A stretch of 64,000 bases of DNA from assembly GCA_025054615.1 (NCBI GenBank), contig JANWZO010000003.1, positions 45,627 through 109,626 of the forward strand, given 5' to 3'. Of this stretch, positions 49,361 to 58,866 are shown one piece after another (within the stretch, counting starts at the first letter, position 1; every line of letters begins with the position of its first letter). The DNA comes from Kiritimatiellia bacterium (GTDB lineage Bacteria; Verrucomicrobiota; Kiritimatiellia; CAIVKH01). Below the pieces are notes generated by a model, which worked only from the letters and a program-made list of their open reading frames with translations, did not search any database and was not told the origin of the DNA. The position numbers were made by a program, and so were the translations under genes.

Positions 49361-50511
49361 GGGATGTCCTCTCCGCGGACGGGCAGCGGGATCAGCAGGC
49401 GCGGGGGGACCAGGTTGAGTTCCCCGAGCCGGCCACTGGGATCGATGGCAAAGATGCGGCCGGACGCCTCATCAAAATGAAAGGCTCCACTTCGGGAAAT
49501 CTCGCAGACGACTCGCGGGGGCCCCGCTCCGCCTCGATCGAGCGCGAGCAGCCAGAGCGCGCCGCGGGAGGAGAAGAGAACATGGGAATCGTCATGGGCC
49601 CACCCTGCGCGTTGGATCGGAGAGGAGTGTTGGTGCAGGATCCGCTCGTTCCACCGGGGGAGCTCCTCGTCCGCGTCTTCGATGCGCTCGACGATGCCGA
49701 GACGCCGACCATCGGCAAAGAGCCAGCGAGCCTCGTCCGCATCAGGCGCAAGGGGGCTGTGGCCGCGGCCAAAGAAATTCGGCGGAATCGGTGGCTCGGC
49801 AATCGCCTCGCCCCGGCGATTTAGCCGTAACCGGGTGCCATCCGGGGTTTCGATAACGAGACGGCCGCGGTGGGTTCCGATGCGGCGGGCTGGCGGAGCT
49901 ACGTCGGGATAAATCGCGTTTTCCTCAAGATCGATCCGAAAAACGCGCTCTTTGATCCGCACAAAAAACTCCAATCGGTTTTGTCGATCGAGTGCGACTT
50001 CGTCCGGGGGTCCGGGGAGAAGGTTCGTGATTTCGCGTGGCGGGGATGAAGGATCACGCGCGTCGAGCACGAACCACGCCGTGCCCCGACGCAGCAAGAG
50101 GTCCCTGCCCTGAGCTGCGGCGTGCAGGTCGTCCCATGGGCCGTCTGCAACGGCTCGCAGGGCGCGCCGTGAAGGCAGCAGGAGAATTCGGTCCAGCACC
50201 GTCGCGCGTTCCGGACGCACAAGGGCACGAAACCCCCAGTCCTCATAGCCTGGATGGGACAGTCTGATCTCATAGGCGCCGGGAAGGAGGTCACGGATCG
50301 TGGCCGGCGTTGGCCGCGTGTACCGCCTGCCGCCGAGAAAAATCGTCGCGTCTTCCGGAGTGGATGCGAGCGCAATAAGCCCCGTCTTTACGAGTCCCAC
50401 ATCCGAGCCAGGCTTCCAAATGTATCCCAGCGCATACAGGATCGCGACCGGCGTGGCCGCCACGTAGGCGATCACAAACAGCCAGAAGACAATTCGCCGC
50501 AGCGGTCTCAT
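49357..50511 (-). CDS. PEGA-domain membrane-anchored protein
   Basis: 384 aa. One N-terminal membrane helix (about 5-28). A PEGA domain follows at about 47-95 (ASTPEDATIFLGGRRY, LLPGAYEIRLSHPGYEDW). The remainder is repeated beta-strands resembling a propeller, for example RLGELNLVPPR at the end. PEGA domains occur in surface and S-layer-associated proteins. Overlaps the GT2 start by 4 nt, so likely helps handle or export the polymer. No enzymatic motif seen. Confidence 0.75.
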   Translation of the reverse strand: MRPLRRIVFWLFVIAYVAATPVAILYALGYIWKPGSDVGLVKTGLIALASTPEDATIFLGGRRYTRPTPATIRDLLPGAYEIRLSHPGYEDWGFRALVRPERATVLDRILLLPSRRALRAVADGPWDDLHAAAQGRDLLLRRGTAWFVLDARDPSSPPREITNLLPGPPDEVALDRQNRLEFFVRIKERVFRIDLEENAIYPDVAPPARRIGTHRGRLVIETPDGTRLRLNRRGEAIAEPPIPPNFFGRGHSPLAPDADEARWLFADGRRLGIVERIEDADEELPRWNERILHQHSSPIQRAGWAHDDSHVLFSSRGALWLLALDRGGAGPPRVVCEISRSGAFHFDEASGRIFAIDPSGRLGELNLVPPRLLIPLPVRGEDIP

Positions 50512-50541
50512 CCGGCGCGCCGTTCAAGATACGGTTTCATG

Positions 50542-51735
50542 TCAGTAGGAGGGCTTGATGGTCCACTCACACGGCAACTGGAAAATGCCATGGGCCGAAG
50601 ACTCATTCTGCACCGCGAAGGGATACCAATCCTCACGGCGGTGGTACTGAACGGCATGGTCCCACGAATGCACAGCCAGCGACAGGAAGTACTTGCCTGC
50701 CATCAAGGAGAGCGGCTTCAACGTGAGCCACACCGTGCCCTCGCCCTCGAGCGGCGGCACGGCGACGTTCATAATTTGCGTGTTCGTCCCGTAGAGGAAA
50801 AACCCATTGCCGGTCTTCAGCGAAAAGCCGAAGACCGCATTTTCGACCCGCCGCTTCGCATGGTAGGTGATCTCGACCCGCATCGCGCGGCCGGTCGTGA
50901 ACGTTGAGGTTTCGACGCCCTCCTCGTTGAGCAGGCGCACGCGCACAAATTCCACCTCGCGCGTGCCGTGCTCCTCAACGTTCAGGTGTCCGATTCGCGC
51001 CATGTAGGTCTTGAGGTAGGAGAGGATCACCTCGTTTGGATTGCCTTGGGCGACGAGACGGCCCTGGTGGATCAGCTTCACGTCATCGCAAAAATTTTCG
51101 ACAGCGACGAGGTCGTGTGAGACCAGCAGGATCGTCTTGCCGCGTCGTTGGAAGTCTCTGATCCGGTCAAAACACTTCATCTGGAAGGCGAGGTCGCCGA
51201 CCGCGAGGACCTCGTCCACCAGTAGGATGTCGGGATCCGTTTCCACGGCGACGGCAAAGCCGAGACGCACGTACATCCCGCTCGAGTAGTTTTTGACGGG
51301 CATGTCGATGAAATCGCGCAAGCCCGCGAACTCGATAATGTGGTCCATCCGCCGTGCGATGTCCTCCCGCGGGATGCCCAGGACGGCTGCGTTCAGGAAG
51401 ACGTTTTCCCGTCCCGTGAGGTCGGGGTGGAAACCGGCGCCCAATTCGAGTAGTGACGAAAGGGTCCCACGAGTTCGGACCGTGCCGGTGGTCGGCGTGA
51501 TCGTCCCTGCGATGAGCCCGAGCAGCGAACTTTTTCCCGAGCCGTTCGGCCCCACGACGCCGATGCTTGCCCCCTTCGGAACGGAAAAGGTGACGTCGCG
51601 CAACGCCCAAAATCCCTCGGGCCCCGCCTGGCGCCAGCCCCTCACCAGCAGGTCGCGGATCGAGGCGCGCGCCACGCCGCGCATGCGGTAGCGCTTTCCT
51701 AGGTTCTCCACTTCGATGGCGGGAGGCGCGTTCAC
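50542..51735 (-). CDS. wzt: Polysaccharide ABC exporter ATP-binding protein (Wzt type)
   Basis: 397 aa. ATPase domain with Walker A GPNGSGKSS, the ABC exporter signature NYSSGMYVRLGFA and Walker B DILLVDEVLAVGD. A C-terminal domain from about 250 resembles the carbohydrate-binding Wzt-C fold that recognises the finished glycan end. Overlaps wzm by 4 nt. Exports a lipid-linked O-antigen-like or other polysaccharide across the inner membrane. Confidence 0.92.
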   Translation of the reverse strand: MNAPPAIEVENLGKRYRMRGVARASIRDLLVRGWRQAGPEGFWALRDVTFSVPKGASIGVVGPNGSGKSSLLGLIAGTITPTTGTVRTRGTLSSLLELGAGFHPDLTGRENVFLNAAVLGIPREDIARRMDHIIEFAGLRDFIDMPVKNYSSGMYVRLGFAVAVETDPDILLVDEVLAVGDLAFQMKCFDRIRDFQRRGKTILLVSHDLVAVENFCDDVKLIHQGRLVAQGNPNEVILSYLKTYMARIGHLNVEEHGTREVEFVRVRLLNEEGVETSTFTTGRAMRVEITYHAKRRVENAVFGFSLKTGNGFFLYGTNTQIMNVAVPPLEGEGTVWLTLKPLSLMAGKYFLSLAVHSWDHAVQYHRREDWYPFAVQNESSAHGIFQLPCEWTIKPSY

Positions 51736-52532
51736 AACAGGTCGGCGAAGTCCTTTTGAAGTTTCTGAAAGGCTCGGTACGAGACGGCAAACAGCAGCAG
51801 CACTAAAAGCAGCGAGGCAGAGCTAGAAAGCGACCAGGGGAAATCGACGCCGCCGAACAAGCACGCGCGATAACCCGTCAAAATGACCGCCATCGGGTTT
51901 AGCATAAAGAGCTGCGGGATCCACGGATGCTCGCCCGCGTGGCGAAGGACAAGGTCGAGGTTGTACATCACCGGACTTACAAAGAACCACGCGCTCAGGG
52001 CAAGGCCGACCAGATGCTGGATGTCGCGCATGTATACATTGAGCGCCGACAGCAAAAACGCCAGCGAAAGGTTGAACAGCAGATGGATGCCGAAGACTGC
52101 GGGCCAGAACACGACGGCAGCGTCGAACGTCTTGCCGTCGATATGGGAAAGAATGGCGACAAGCGGGATCTGCACGGCCAGGCCGATTAGATAGCTGGCC
52201 GCGTTGGCGAGAGTCGATGAAACGGGAAGAATCAACCGCGGGAAGGCGACCTTTTTGACGAGATTCGCATTCCCCGTGATGCTGGTGAGCCCAGAGTTGA
52301 CGCATTGGACGGTAAACTGCCAGGCAAATACGCCGATGATCACATCCGCCAGCGGAACGCCGCGCCCGCCGAGTAGGCGGAGGAACACCACGTAAATGAG
52401 CGCCATGAACAGCGGAATCAACAGACTCCAGAACACGCCAAGAGCGGATCCTCGGTATCGTAACTTCAGTTCGCGCGCGGTGAGGTTCGCCAGGAGCTCG
52501 CGCCGCTTCAATAACTCAGCCAGACCGCTCAT
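51732..52532 (-). CDS. wzm: Polysaccharide ABC exporter permease (Wzm, ABC-2 type)
   Basis: 266 aa, six membrane helices. Opening MSGLAELLKRRELLANLTARELKLRYRGSALGVFWSLLIPL is typical ABC-2/Wzm (written here as landmarks: RELLANLT, LKLRYRGS, GVFWSLL). The LNVYMRDIQHL and FFVSPVMY blocks are also conserved. Start ATG at 52532 overlaps the gspM stop; a much longer 5' open frame is not used. Confidence 0.92.
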   Translation of the reverse strand: MSGLAELLKRRELLANLTARELKLRYRGSALGVFWSLLIPLFMALIYVVFLRLLGGRGVPLADVIIGVFAWQFTVQCVNSGLTSITGNANLVKKVAFPRLILPVSSTLANAASYLIGLAVQIPLVAILSHIDGKTFDAAVVFWPAVFGIHLLFNLSLAFLLSALNVYMRDIQHLVGLALSAWFFVSPVMYNLDLVLRHAGEHPWIPQLFMLNPMAVILTGYRACLFGGVDFPWSLSSSASLLLVLLLFAVSYRAFQKLQKDFADLL

Positions 52533-53029
52533 GGCGTCGTCTGCGCCGACCGCGCCGGCGCCTCCCATGTGATTGACGCGCGTCCCCGACCGGGGGCATC
52601 CGAAGCGGCCACCTCGATCTCCACCGCGCGCCAGCTCGAAGTTTCCCCCTGCAACGCGGCGAGAGCTTCGGCGAGCTCCGCAAGCGGCACCGCTTGGAAC
52701 ACGCCCCGAATCCGTCGCAAAACCTTGTCGCCCTCGATTCGCACGGGGTCGAGTTCCTGCCATTCCGCCCGCCAGGACGGATATCGATCGCGGAACCATT
52801 CCGGCAGCGGCGGGGCCGGTCCTCGCCGGATGATTTCCTCGCAGGCGGCCCGCTCCGATTCTCTCCGGGCGGCGAATTCCCGCAGGCGGAGCCAGTCCTG
52901 TTGACGGCGCTCGGTTTGCTGGACGAGTGCCCGCATCTGAACAAGGGAGCGCGCCCCGTAGCCTGTGAGTAGAATCGCGAATGCCGCCACGATGGCGGCC
53001 AGCAGTACCGGTTGACGATGGATCTTCAC
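52529..53029 (-). CDS. gspM: Type II secretion system GspM-like protein
   Basis: 166 aa. One N-terminal membrane helix (about 8-28), a charged coiled region (residues 30-70, rich in Arg, Gln and Glu), then a small alpha/beta domain with LAEALAALQGE. The sequence alone is weakly diagnostic; the call rests on topology, size and its place directly after gspL and gspK. Overlaps both neighbours by 4 nt. Confidence 0.7.
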   Translation of the reverse strand: MKIHRQPVLLAAIVAAFAILLTGYGARSLVQMRALVQQTERRQQDWLRLREFAARRESERAACEEIIRRGPAPPLPEWFRDRYPSWRAEWQELDPVRIEGDKVLRRIRGVFQAVPLAELAEALAALQGETSSWRAVEIEVAASDAPGRGRASITWEAPARSAQTTP

Positions 53030-54357
53030 GGCTCGGCGCGCAGGATGAAATGGATCCGTTCATCGGCGCCGGCATCGCGACGCTCGAGGCTTGGACGAAG
53101 GCCCATATTGGCAAGGGCAGCAGCGAGTCGATCGCCGTCATTCCAATCCGCGAGGCTGCCCCGAAGAGTGATTGCCCGACCGGCGGCTGCGGCATCTTCC
53201 AAGTGGATGCCGAGGGATGCTGCCGCCGTAACGGCTCGAAACAGGATGGCTGATGCGCTGGCCTCCCGATACCGAGCGAAGGCCGCCCATCCGGCTGCAT
53301 CGCGTTCGGCTGCTCGCAGCGCGGCGAAGGCCTCCTGGCCTCGGGGGAGCCGGTCCGTTCCGGCGAGCTGGCGGGCCTCCGCCAGCAGGCGGGTTTGCCA
53401 GGCGTCGCGTTCGCGAGCGACCGCCCATGAGCCGGCATGACCCACGGCGGCAAATAAGAACGCCGATGCAGCGAACGCCGCGGCTGCGCGCAGCCCGGCG
53501 ACTCGCTCCCGTCGCTGCCATTCCGGATGCGCCAGCGAGCCGCGCCGCAAATTGGTCACCGATGAGGACCCCCTCCGCCAACCTTCGGCCAACGCACGCG
53601 CCAGAAACGACTCGGGTTCCGGCGCGCAGATTTCCCTCGGGGCGATTCCCGGAAACAAAGCTGCACGAATGGCCGCCCGGGCCGACTCCGTAGCAGCGGC
53701 GGGCCCGCACCAGATGATATGAGGCGTACCTCCCTCGCCTGCGGCGCCTTGCTCACCACGCCAAACGGCCAGTCGATGGATCGCGGGCGAGTTCGGCGCG
53801 AGGTCTTCCGCACCCATACGAAGACCGGTTGCGGCCGCCAATCCGGCCCTATTTCCGCGAGCCAACGCAATGCGGTCGGCGCCCAGATAAACAATAAATC
53901 GGTCCTGACGGGCGCTCGGCGGGAAGAGGTCCTCGCTGGCGCGCCAAAGCGCGACTCCCTCATGCTCCAAGACAATCGGGTCGATCCCCGCCGCCCGACA
54001 CCGCTCAAGCCAGGCGGCGAGGTCTTCATTCCGCGCGGCAACCGCGAGTGCCGACTGGCCTCCGTCCTCCGTCCGCTGCCAGTCAAAAAACACGCAGGTG
54101 CAGGTCTCGATCGGGAAAGGCAGCTCCACATCCAGCACCGAAGGCATCACGGCGCGCGCCTTCCGTCGCGATGGCATTCGAACAGAGAGGCGCTGGACAA
54201 TACCCGCATAGGCGGGAAGCGGCGCGGCTAACAGGGCGTTTGGCGGCAGATCCGAAGAGCGGCCCGACCGAACGCCCGCCGCCTGCACGGCAATTAGCCG
54301 TCCACCCGACAGATCAACGCCCCATTCGCGCCGGCAGCGGGGCATCAAATCGCCCAT
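53026..54357 (-). CDS. gspL: Type II secretion system GspL-like protein
   Basis: 443 aa from an ATG at 54357 with GGAGG 4 nt upstream; an in-frame ATG at 54372 is less likely. The N-terminal 250 residues have an actin-like pattern (GVDLSGGRLIAVQA, FIVYLGADRIALAR). A membrane helix lies near 305-325 (AAAAFAASAFLFAAV), then a periplasmic ferredoxin-like domain. GspL links the secretion ATPase to the pseudopilus platform. The PilM/PilN-like alternative is less likely because both halves are in one chain. Confidence 0.78.
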   Translation of the reverse strand: MGDLMPRCRREWGVDLSGGRLIAVQAAGVRSGRSSDLPPNALLAAPLPAYAGIVQRLSVRMPSRRKARAVMPSVLDVELPFPIETCTCVFFDWQRTEDGGQSALAVAARNEDLAAWLERCRAAGIDPIVLEHEGVALWRASEDLFPPSARQDRFIVYLGADRIALARGNRAGLAAATGLRMGAEDLAPNSPAIHRLAVWRGEQGAAGEGGTPHIIWCGPAAATESARAAIRAALFPGIAPREICAPEPESFLARALAEGWRRGSSSVTNLRRGSLAHPEWQRRERVAGLRAAAAFAASAFLFAAVGHAGSWAVARERDAWQTRLLAEARQLAGTDRLPRGQEAFAALRAAERDAAGWAAFARYREASASAILFRAVTAAASLGIHLEDAAAAGRAITLRGSLADWNDGDRLAAALANMGLRPSLERRDAGADERIHFILRAEP

Positions 54358-55640
54358 TCGTCCTCCACCCATTGCGCAATACGAATGTGCCCCTCGTCGC
54401 CGCGGATGGCCAGTGCCTCCACATCGTGACGGCGTCCAGCCTTTTCGGCTCGCACGCGGATTCGAAAGTATCGGCTGCGAACGTCCAGGTGCGGCTGCAG
54501 GCGGTCAAACGTCTCGGGGCTCGCGGCCACCATAAGCGAATCGGTCGACCGAATGGGCCGAATCGATCGCAGCGTCATAATCAGATCCGCGAGATGATCC
54601 TGCTCGAAACCGAGCACGGCGCGCAAGGCTTCACGGGTCGCCGTGTTGATGTTGATCGGAATCGGACGGTCGCGAGGAACAGCAATCACGGTCACATGGT
54701 CGGCCAGAAGGGCATCGAAGCTGCGCCCGACCGAGACCCTTGCGGCGGGCGCAACAAAGTCTTCTGTCCATCCGACGACATGAAGGAGTTCTCGGAAGCC
54801 GTATAAAACCCGATCGGGATTGGACCAGGATTCTTCAGACCGGCGGTAAAAAGAGGTTTCCCGCGGCCCGTCTCGATCTTCGTCGACAAAGTCGCGCAGG
54901 GCACCCACGCGGAGCGATGGCGAAAAATCACCGCACTGCATCAGCAGGTCGGCGAGGATGTCAGAGGGCGACCGGTGGCCCGGCGCAAAGGGCGCAGCCG
55001 CATTGTTGAGATCGATCCTCGATTGTTCATCTCGAATCACGCACCGAATGGAGACGCCGAGCGGCGTCTCGTATTCGGTGGGAAGGGCCCACGGTTCGGA
55101 CGGGTGGTCGGCCGCGAGGTCTTCGTCGTCGGCGAGGCGCTGGACCGCCAGCCGGACGGCTTCCGCAGCGGCCTGCCGGAGCGCGGTCCGATCGAGGGCG
55201 GCCCGGGTGCGCGCCGCCTGTTCACGGGCAGCCGCGTGGGCCTGGATCAGCAGCGCAGAAAGGATTCCGGTGAGCGCCAGGGCCCAAAGCAGAGCGGCTC
55301 CTGCACGGGCTGTTTTCCTGGCCGAATCGGGAGCGGGTCGAGGGCCCTGTCGTGCGTACATTTCGCGGCGCCGGCGATAGCTTGGCGAATTTCGCCGCCG
55401 GATCCAGTCCGGCAGAATGAACAGCGTGAAACGCGCGGCCAGAAAGAGGACGCCCGCGGATGCCATCCATCCACCATAGGCGATGAGCCCGCTGCGCTGG
55501 GACGGCTGAGTCAGCGGGGAAATGCCGAGGAAGAAGAGCCCGAAAATGAGCGCCATCGATCCGACAATCAGCAGCAGCAGGCTCATGCGGCGCCGCATCC
55601 CGCGGAATGGCCCGCGCGAATGAACGCGAGAGGAAAACAT
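54345..55640 (-). CDS. gspK: Type II secretion minor pseudopilin GspK, with N-terminal two-helix extension
   Basis: 431 aa. From about residue 95 the protein looks like GspK: basic stretch ARKTARAG, a hydrophobic prepilin-like helix (AALLWALALTGILSALL), then the large globular domain with DEQSRIDLNNAA, a helix-hairpin-helix-like region and PININTATREALRAVLG. Residues 1-90 add two more membrane helices (about 19-42 and 50-75), which normal GspK lacks. No ribosome site precedes an internal start at the MYARQG position, so I treat it as a fusion. First gene of the operon 55640-47681. Confidence 0.78.
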   Translation of the reverse strand: MFSSRVHSRGPFRGMRRRMSLLLLIVGSMALIFGLFFLGISPLTQPSQRSGLIAYGGWMASAGVLFLAARFTLFILPDWIRRRNSPSYRRRREMYARQGPRPAPDSARKTARAGAALLWALALTGILSALLIQAHAAAREQAARTRAALDRTALRQAAAEAVRLAVQRLADDEDLAADHPSEPWALPTEYETPLGVSIRCVIRDEQSRIDLNNAAAPFAPGHRSPSDILADLLMQCGDFSPSLRVGALRDFVDEDRDGPRETSFYRRSEESWSNPDRVLYGFRELLHVVGWTEDFVAPAARVSVGRSFDALLADHVTVIAVPRDRPIPININTATREALRAVLGFEQDHLADLIMTLRSIRPIRSTDSLMVAASPETFDRLQPHLDVRSRYFRIRVRAEKAGRRHDVEALAIRGDEGHIRIAQWVEDEWAI

Positions 55641-55841
55641 GTAACCAAGGTAATCGAAAAGGACTCATCTTGAAAAGCTGTTGCATCGAAGCGGATTGGG
55701 TCGGATATGCGGCAGTGCGATCCCGATCAAAGAATTCCACGTTGAATCTATGGGGAAATTGGGATAGTTTTTGATCTGGTATTTTCCGACGGATACCGCG
55801 CCCGGACGGCTGGCGCTGTGATCGCGGTTCGCGAGGCGGAC

Positions 55842-56495
55842 ATGGCGGAAGAACTTCAACACCTACTTGAGCGAATCCAGAAGGAAGCTGTCGACGCCGG
55901 CGAAAAGCAGGCGTCGGAACTTATCGCCCGGGCACGGCAGCAAGCGGCCCAAATCGTCTCGGAGGCCGAGGCAAAGGCCCGAGCCCGACTTGAACAGGCG
56001 GAAAAGGATGCGCGTCAGTTCACCGAGCGGTCGATCCAGACCCTGCGCCAAGCCGCCCGCGATTTGCTGATTGCCGTGGGGCAGGGCGTGGAAAACATCA
56101 TTTCCAATCTCGCGGCCGAAGCAGCCGAGCAGGCGCTGACCTATGAGACCGTCCAGGAAATGCTCGTGAAGCTCGCCGAGGCCTACGTGGGGCGGACAGA
56201 TCGCGAGCGGCGCATCGAGCTGATGCTGAACCCGACCGATCAAGCGCGGCTGATCCATTTTTTCCGCGCCCGGTATAACGAAATGTTGAAACAAGGCCTT
56301 GTTATCCGGGGCGATGAGCGGATCTTCCGCGGATTTAAGGTACAACTGGCCGATGGGCGGGTAACTCACAACTTTACACAGGAGGCGATCGCGGAGGCAC
56401 TCGCGAACTTCCTGCGCCCCCATCTGGCCGACATCGTGTACAGCGTGGCGAAAGAAGGGACCGCCCAAAGGGGCCAGGGATCCAGCGCGGCATGA
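55842..56495 (+). CDS. atpE: V-type ATP synthase subunit E
   Basis: 217 aa. An N-terminal coiled coil (residues 1-75, rich in Ala, Gln, Glu and Arg) is followed by a compact C-terminal domain, the peripheral-stalk E subunit layout. ATG at 55842 has GAGG upstream; a GTG at 55818 is possible. First gene of the V-ATPase operon; overlaps the DUF2764 gene by 4 nt. Confidence 0.9.
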   Translation: MAEELQHLLERIQKEAVDAGEKQASELIARARQQAAQIVSEAEAKARARLEQAEKDARQFTERSIQTLRQAARDLLIAVGQGVENIISNLAAEAAEQALTYETVQEMLVKLAEAYVGRTDRERRIELMLNPTDQARLIHFFRARYNEMLKQGLVIRGDERIFRGFKVQLADGRVTHNFTQEAIAEALANFLRPHLADIVYSVAKEGTAQRGQGSSAA

Positions 56496-57031
56496 GCTTC
56501 TACTATTTCGTCGCCAGCCTGCCCGCGCTGACGCTTTCGGCGGCGCCGCCCTGGACGTTTAGCCAGTTTCTTGGGGAGGCGCGGCGACTGCTTGAGCCGC
56601 GAGTCGTGCGCGAGATCGAGGCCGTGGTCGAAGGGCGCTGGGATGAGGCGCGTTCGGAGTTGGCGGCCCGGTGGCGCTCCGCGGAGACGCAGTTGCGGAA
56701 CGCGCTCGCTCGGGCGCGAGCGGCGCGGCTGGAGACGGATCCCGCTCCGCATCTTCGTCCGCATGAGGGCTTTAGCGTGTATGTAGAGCAGGCGGTCATC
56801 GAAGCGTACGCCAAGCCCAATCCGCTCGAGCGCGAGTTGTCGCTGGACCGTTTCCGGTGGTCACTCCTCGACGAATGGGCGCGGGAGGAGCCGTTCGGCC
56901 TTTCCACCGTTCTGGCGTATGCTCTCAAGCTCAAATTATCGGAGCGCTGGGGATGTTACTCGGATGAAGACGGCCGGAAGCGGTTCGACGACGCCACGGC
57001 GGCCGTCCGCGCGGCGAGGGCATCGAGGTGA
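56492..57031 (+). CDS. DUF2764 family protein of the V-ATPase operon
   Basis: 179 aa. Begins MSFYYFVASLPAL, the DUF2764 hallmark, and remains helical and Arg/Glu-rich. The family is found at this position in chlamydial, spirochaetal and Bacteroidetes V-ATPase operons. It may fill the role of the missing subunit C (central-stalk adaptor), which is inference from position. Confidence 0.85.
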   Translation: MSFYYFVASLPALTLSAAPPWTFSQFLGEARRLLEPRVVREIEAVVEGRWDEARSELAARWRSAETQLRNALARARAARLETDPAPHLRPHEGFSVYVEQAVIEAYAKPNPLERELSLDRFRWSLLDEWAREEPFGLSTVLAYALKLKLSERWGCYSDEDGRKRFDDATAAVRAARASR

Positions 57032-57129
57032 GAGCGCGAAATCAGCCATCTAGCGAGGCGCCGAGACGTAGTGTAATCGGGATCCGTTAGAAACCCGTCG
57101 CGGCGCGCGGCATCCACGGAGTTGACGGC

Positions 57130-58866
57130 ATGAGCACGACGCACATCGGCAAGATCACGGGGGTTAATGGAAATCTCATCAAGGTGGAATTCCAGTCGCC
57201 GGTGGCGCAGAACGAAGTGGCGTATGCGCGCACCGGCCACTTGCGGTTGAAATCAGAGGTGATCCGAATCCGGGGCAACATCGCCGAGCTGCAGGTATTC
57301 GAGGATACGAGCGACCTGCGCGTGGGCGACCCCGTCGAATTCACCGGGGAGTTGCTCAGCGCGGAGCTCGGCCCGGGGCTGCTCGCGCGCATCTACGACG
57401 GCCTCCAGAACCCACTGCCCGAGCTGGCGGTTGAGAGCGGCTTTTTCCTGCAACGCGGGAAGTATCTACCGGCGCTGGACCGTCAGAAAACCTGGCCTTT
57501 CACCCCGATCGCCAGGCCGGGCGACATCGTCGAGGCAGGGGATGCGCTAGGGTGGGTGCCCGAGGGGATTTTCAAGCATCGAATCATGGTTCCGTTCCGA
57601 CTCGCCGGTCGGTGGACGGTCAAATCCGTCGCGCCGGCCGGCGAATATCCGGTCGAGCACGTCGTGGCCATCCTGCAGGACGAACGGGGTCGGGACCAGG
57701 AGGTGCGGATGGTTCAGCGATGGCCGGTCAAACTCCCCATTCGCGCATATGTCGAAAGGCTCCGCCCCACGGAGCCGCTGGTGACAAAGGTCCGCATTGT
57801 GGACACCTTTTTTCCGGTCGCGCGGGGCGGCACCTATTGCATTCCCGGGCCGTTTGGAGCGGGCAAGACCGTACTTCAGCAGATCACCAGCCGTTATGCC
57901 GAGGTGGACATCGTGATCATCGCGGCCTGCGGCGAGCGGGCGGGGGAGGTTGTGGAAACACTTCGCGAGTTTCCGCACCTGCAGGACCCCCGGACGGGCC
58001 GCAGCCTGATGGAGCGCACGCTGATCATTTGCAACACGAGTTCCATGCCCGTGGCGGCGCGCGAAGCCTCGGTGTACACGGCCGTCACCCTCGCGGAATA
58101 CTATCGCCAGATGGGTCTCGACGTGCTGTTGCTGGCCGACTCGACCTCCCGCTGGGCGCAGGCGCTACGCGAAATGTCGGGCCGGCTCGAGGAGATCCCC
58201 GGCGAGGAGGCCTTCCCGGCCTATCTGGAGTCTGTGATCGCGGCCTTTTATGAGCGCGGCGGCGTTGTGCGGCTGCGCGACGGCAGCATCGGCTCGGTCA
58301 CGATTGGCGGAACCGTCAGTCCGGCCGGCGGCAACTTCGAGGAGCCGGTCACGCAGAGCACGCTCAAGGTGGTCGGGGCGTTTCACGGCCTTTCGCGCGA
58401 GCGGTCAGACGCGCGACGCTTTCCGGCCATCCAGCCGCTGGATTCGTGGAGCAAGTATGAAAGTGTGGTCCCGGCCGAGCAGGTCGCCTACGCCCGAAGC
58501 ATCCTTCGCCGCGGCAACGACGTGAACCAGATGATGAAGGTCGTCGGCGAGGAGGGGACGTCCATCGACGACTTTGTGGTCTATCTCAAGGCTGAGTATC
58601 TGGATGCAGTGTACCTGCAACAGGACGCCTTCCATCCCGTGGACGCAGCGACCTCGGCCGACCGCCAAAAATACGTCTTCAGTCGTATCTACAAGATTTT
58701 GAAGACGCCGATGAATTTCACCGAGAAGGATGCGGCTCGGCAGTTTTTCCAGCGCCTCACGCAGGTGACCAAAGATTGGAACCGTGCGCCGATGGACTCT
58801 CCGGAATTTAGCGAAGCGGAAACCCGCATCGAACAGATGACCGCGGAGGTGACCGCGTATGTATAA
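57130..58866 (+). CDS. atpA: V-type ATP synthase catalytic subunit A
   Basis: 578 aa. Walker [13 protein letters not shown], then [47 protein letters not shown]-type catalytic region (landmarks DSTSRWAQ and RLEEIPGEE), and the insertion domain near 110-190 that distinguishes V/A-type A from F-type beta. Hydrolyses or makes ATP in alternation with subunit B. Overlaps atpB by 8 nt. Confidence 0.97.
   Translation: MSTTHIGKITGVNGNLIKVEFQSPVAQNEVAYARTGHLRLKSEVIRIRGNIAELQVFEDTSDLRVGDPVEFTGELLSAELGPGLLARIYDGLQNPLPELAVESGFFLQRGKYLPALDRQKTWPFTPIARPGDIVEAGDALGWVPEGIFKHRIMVPFRLAGRWTVKSVAPAGEYPVEHVVAILQDERGRDQEVRMVQRWPVKLPIRAYVERLRPTEPLVTKVRIVDTFFPVARGGTYCIPGPFGAGKTVLQQITSRYAEVDIVIIAACGERAGEVVETLREFPHLQDPRTGRSLMERTLIICNTSSMPVAAREASVYTAVTLAEYYRQMGLDVLLLADSTSRWAQALREMSGRLEEIPGEEAFPAYLESVIAAFYERGGVVRLRDGSIGSVTIGGTVSPAGGNFEEPVTQSTLKVVGAFHGLSRERSDARRFPAIQPLDSWSKYESVVPAEQVAYARSILRRGNDVNQMMKVVGEEGTSIDDFVVYLKAEYLDAVYLQQDAFHPVDAATSADRQKYVFSRIYKILKTPMNFTEKDAARQFFQRLTQVTKDWNRAPMDSPEFSEAETRIEQMTAEVTAYV

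Noticed and set aside
53026-55640. Type IV pilus PilMNO genes
   Set aside because: The GspK-type globular pseudopilin directly upstream and the single-chain GspL layout fit type II secretion better, though the GspM call is weak by sequence alone.
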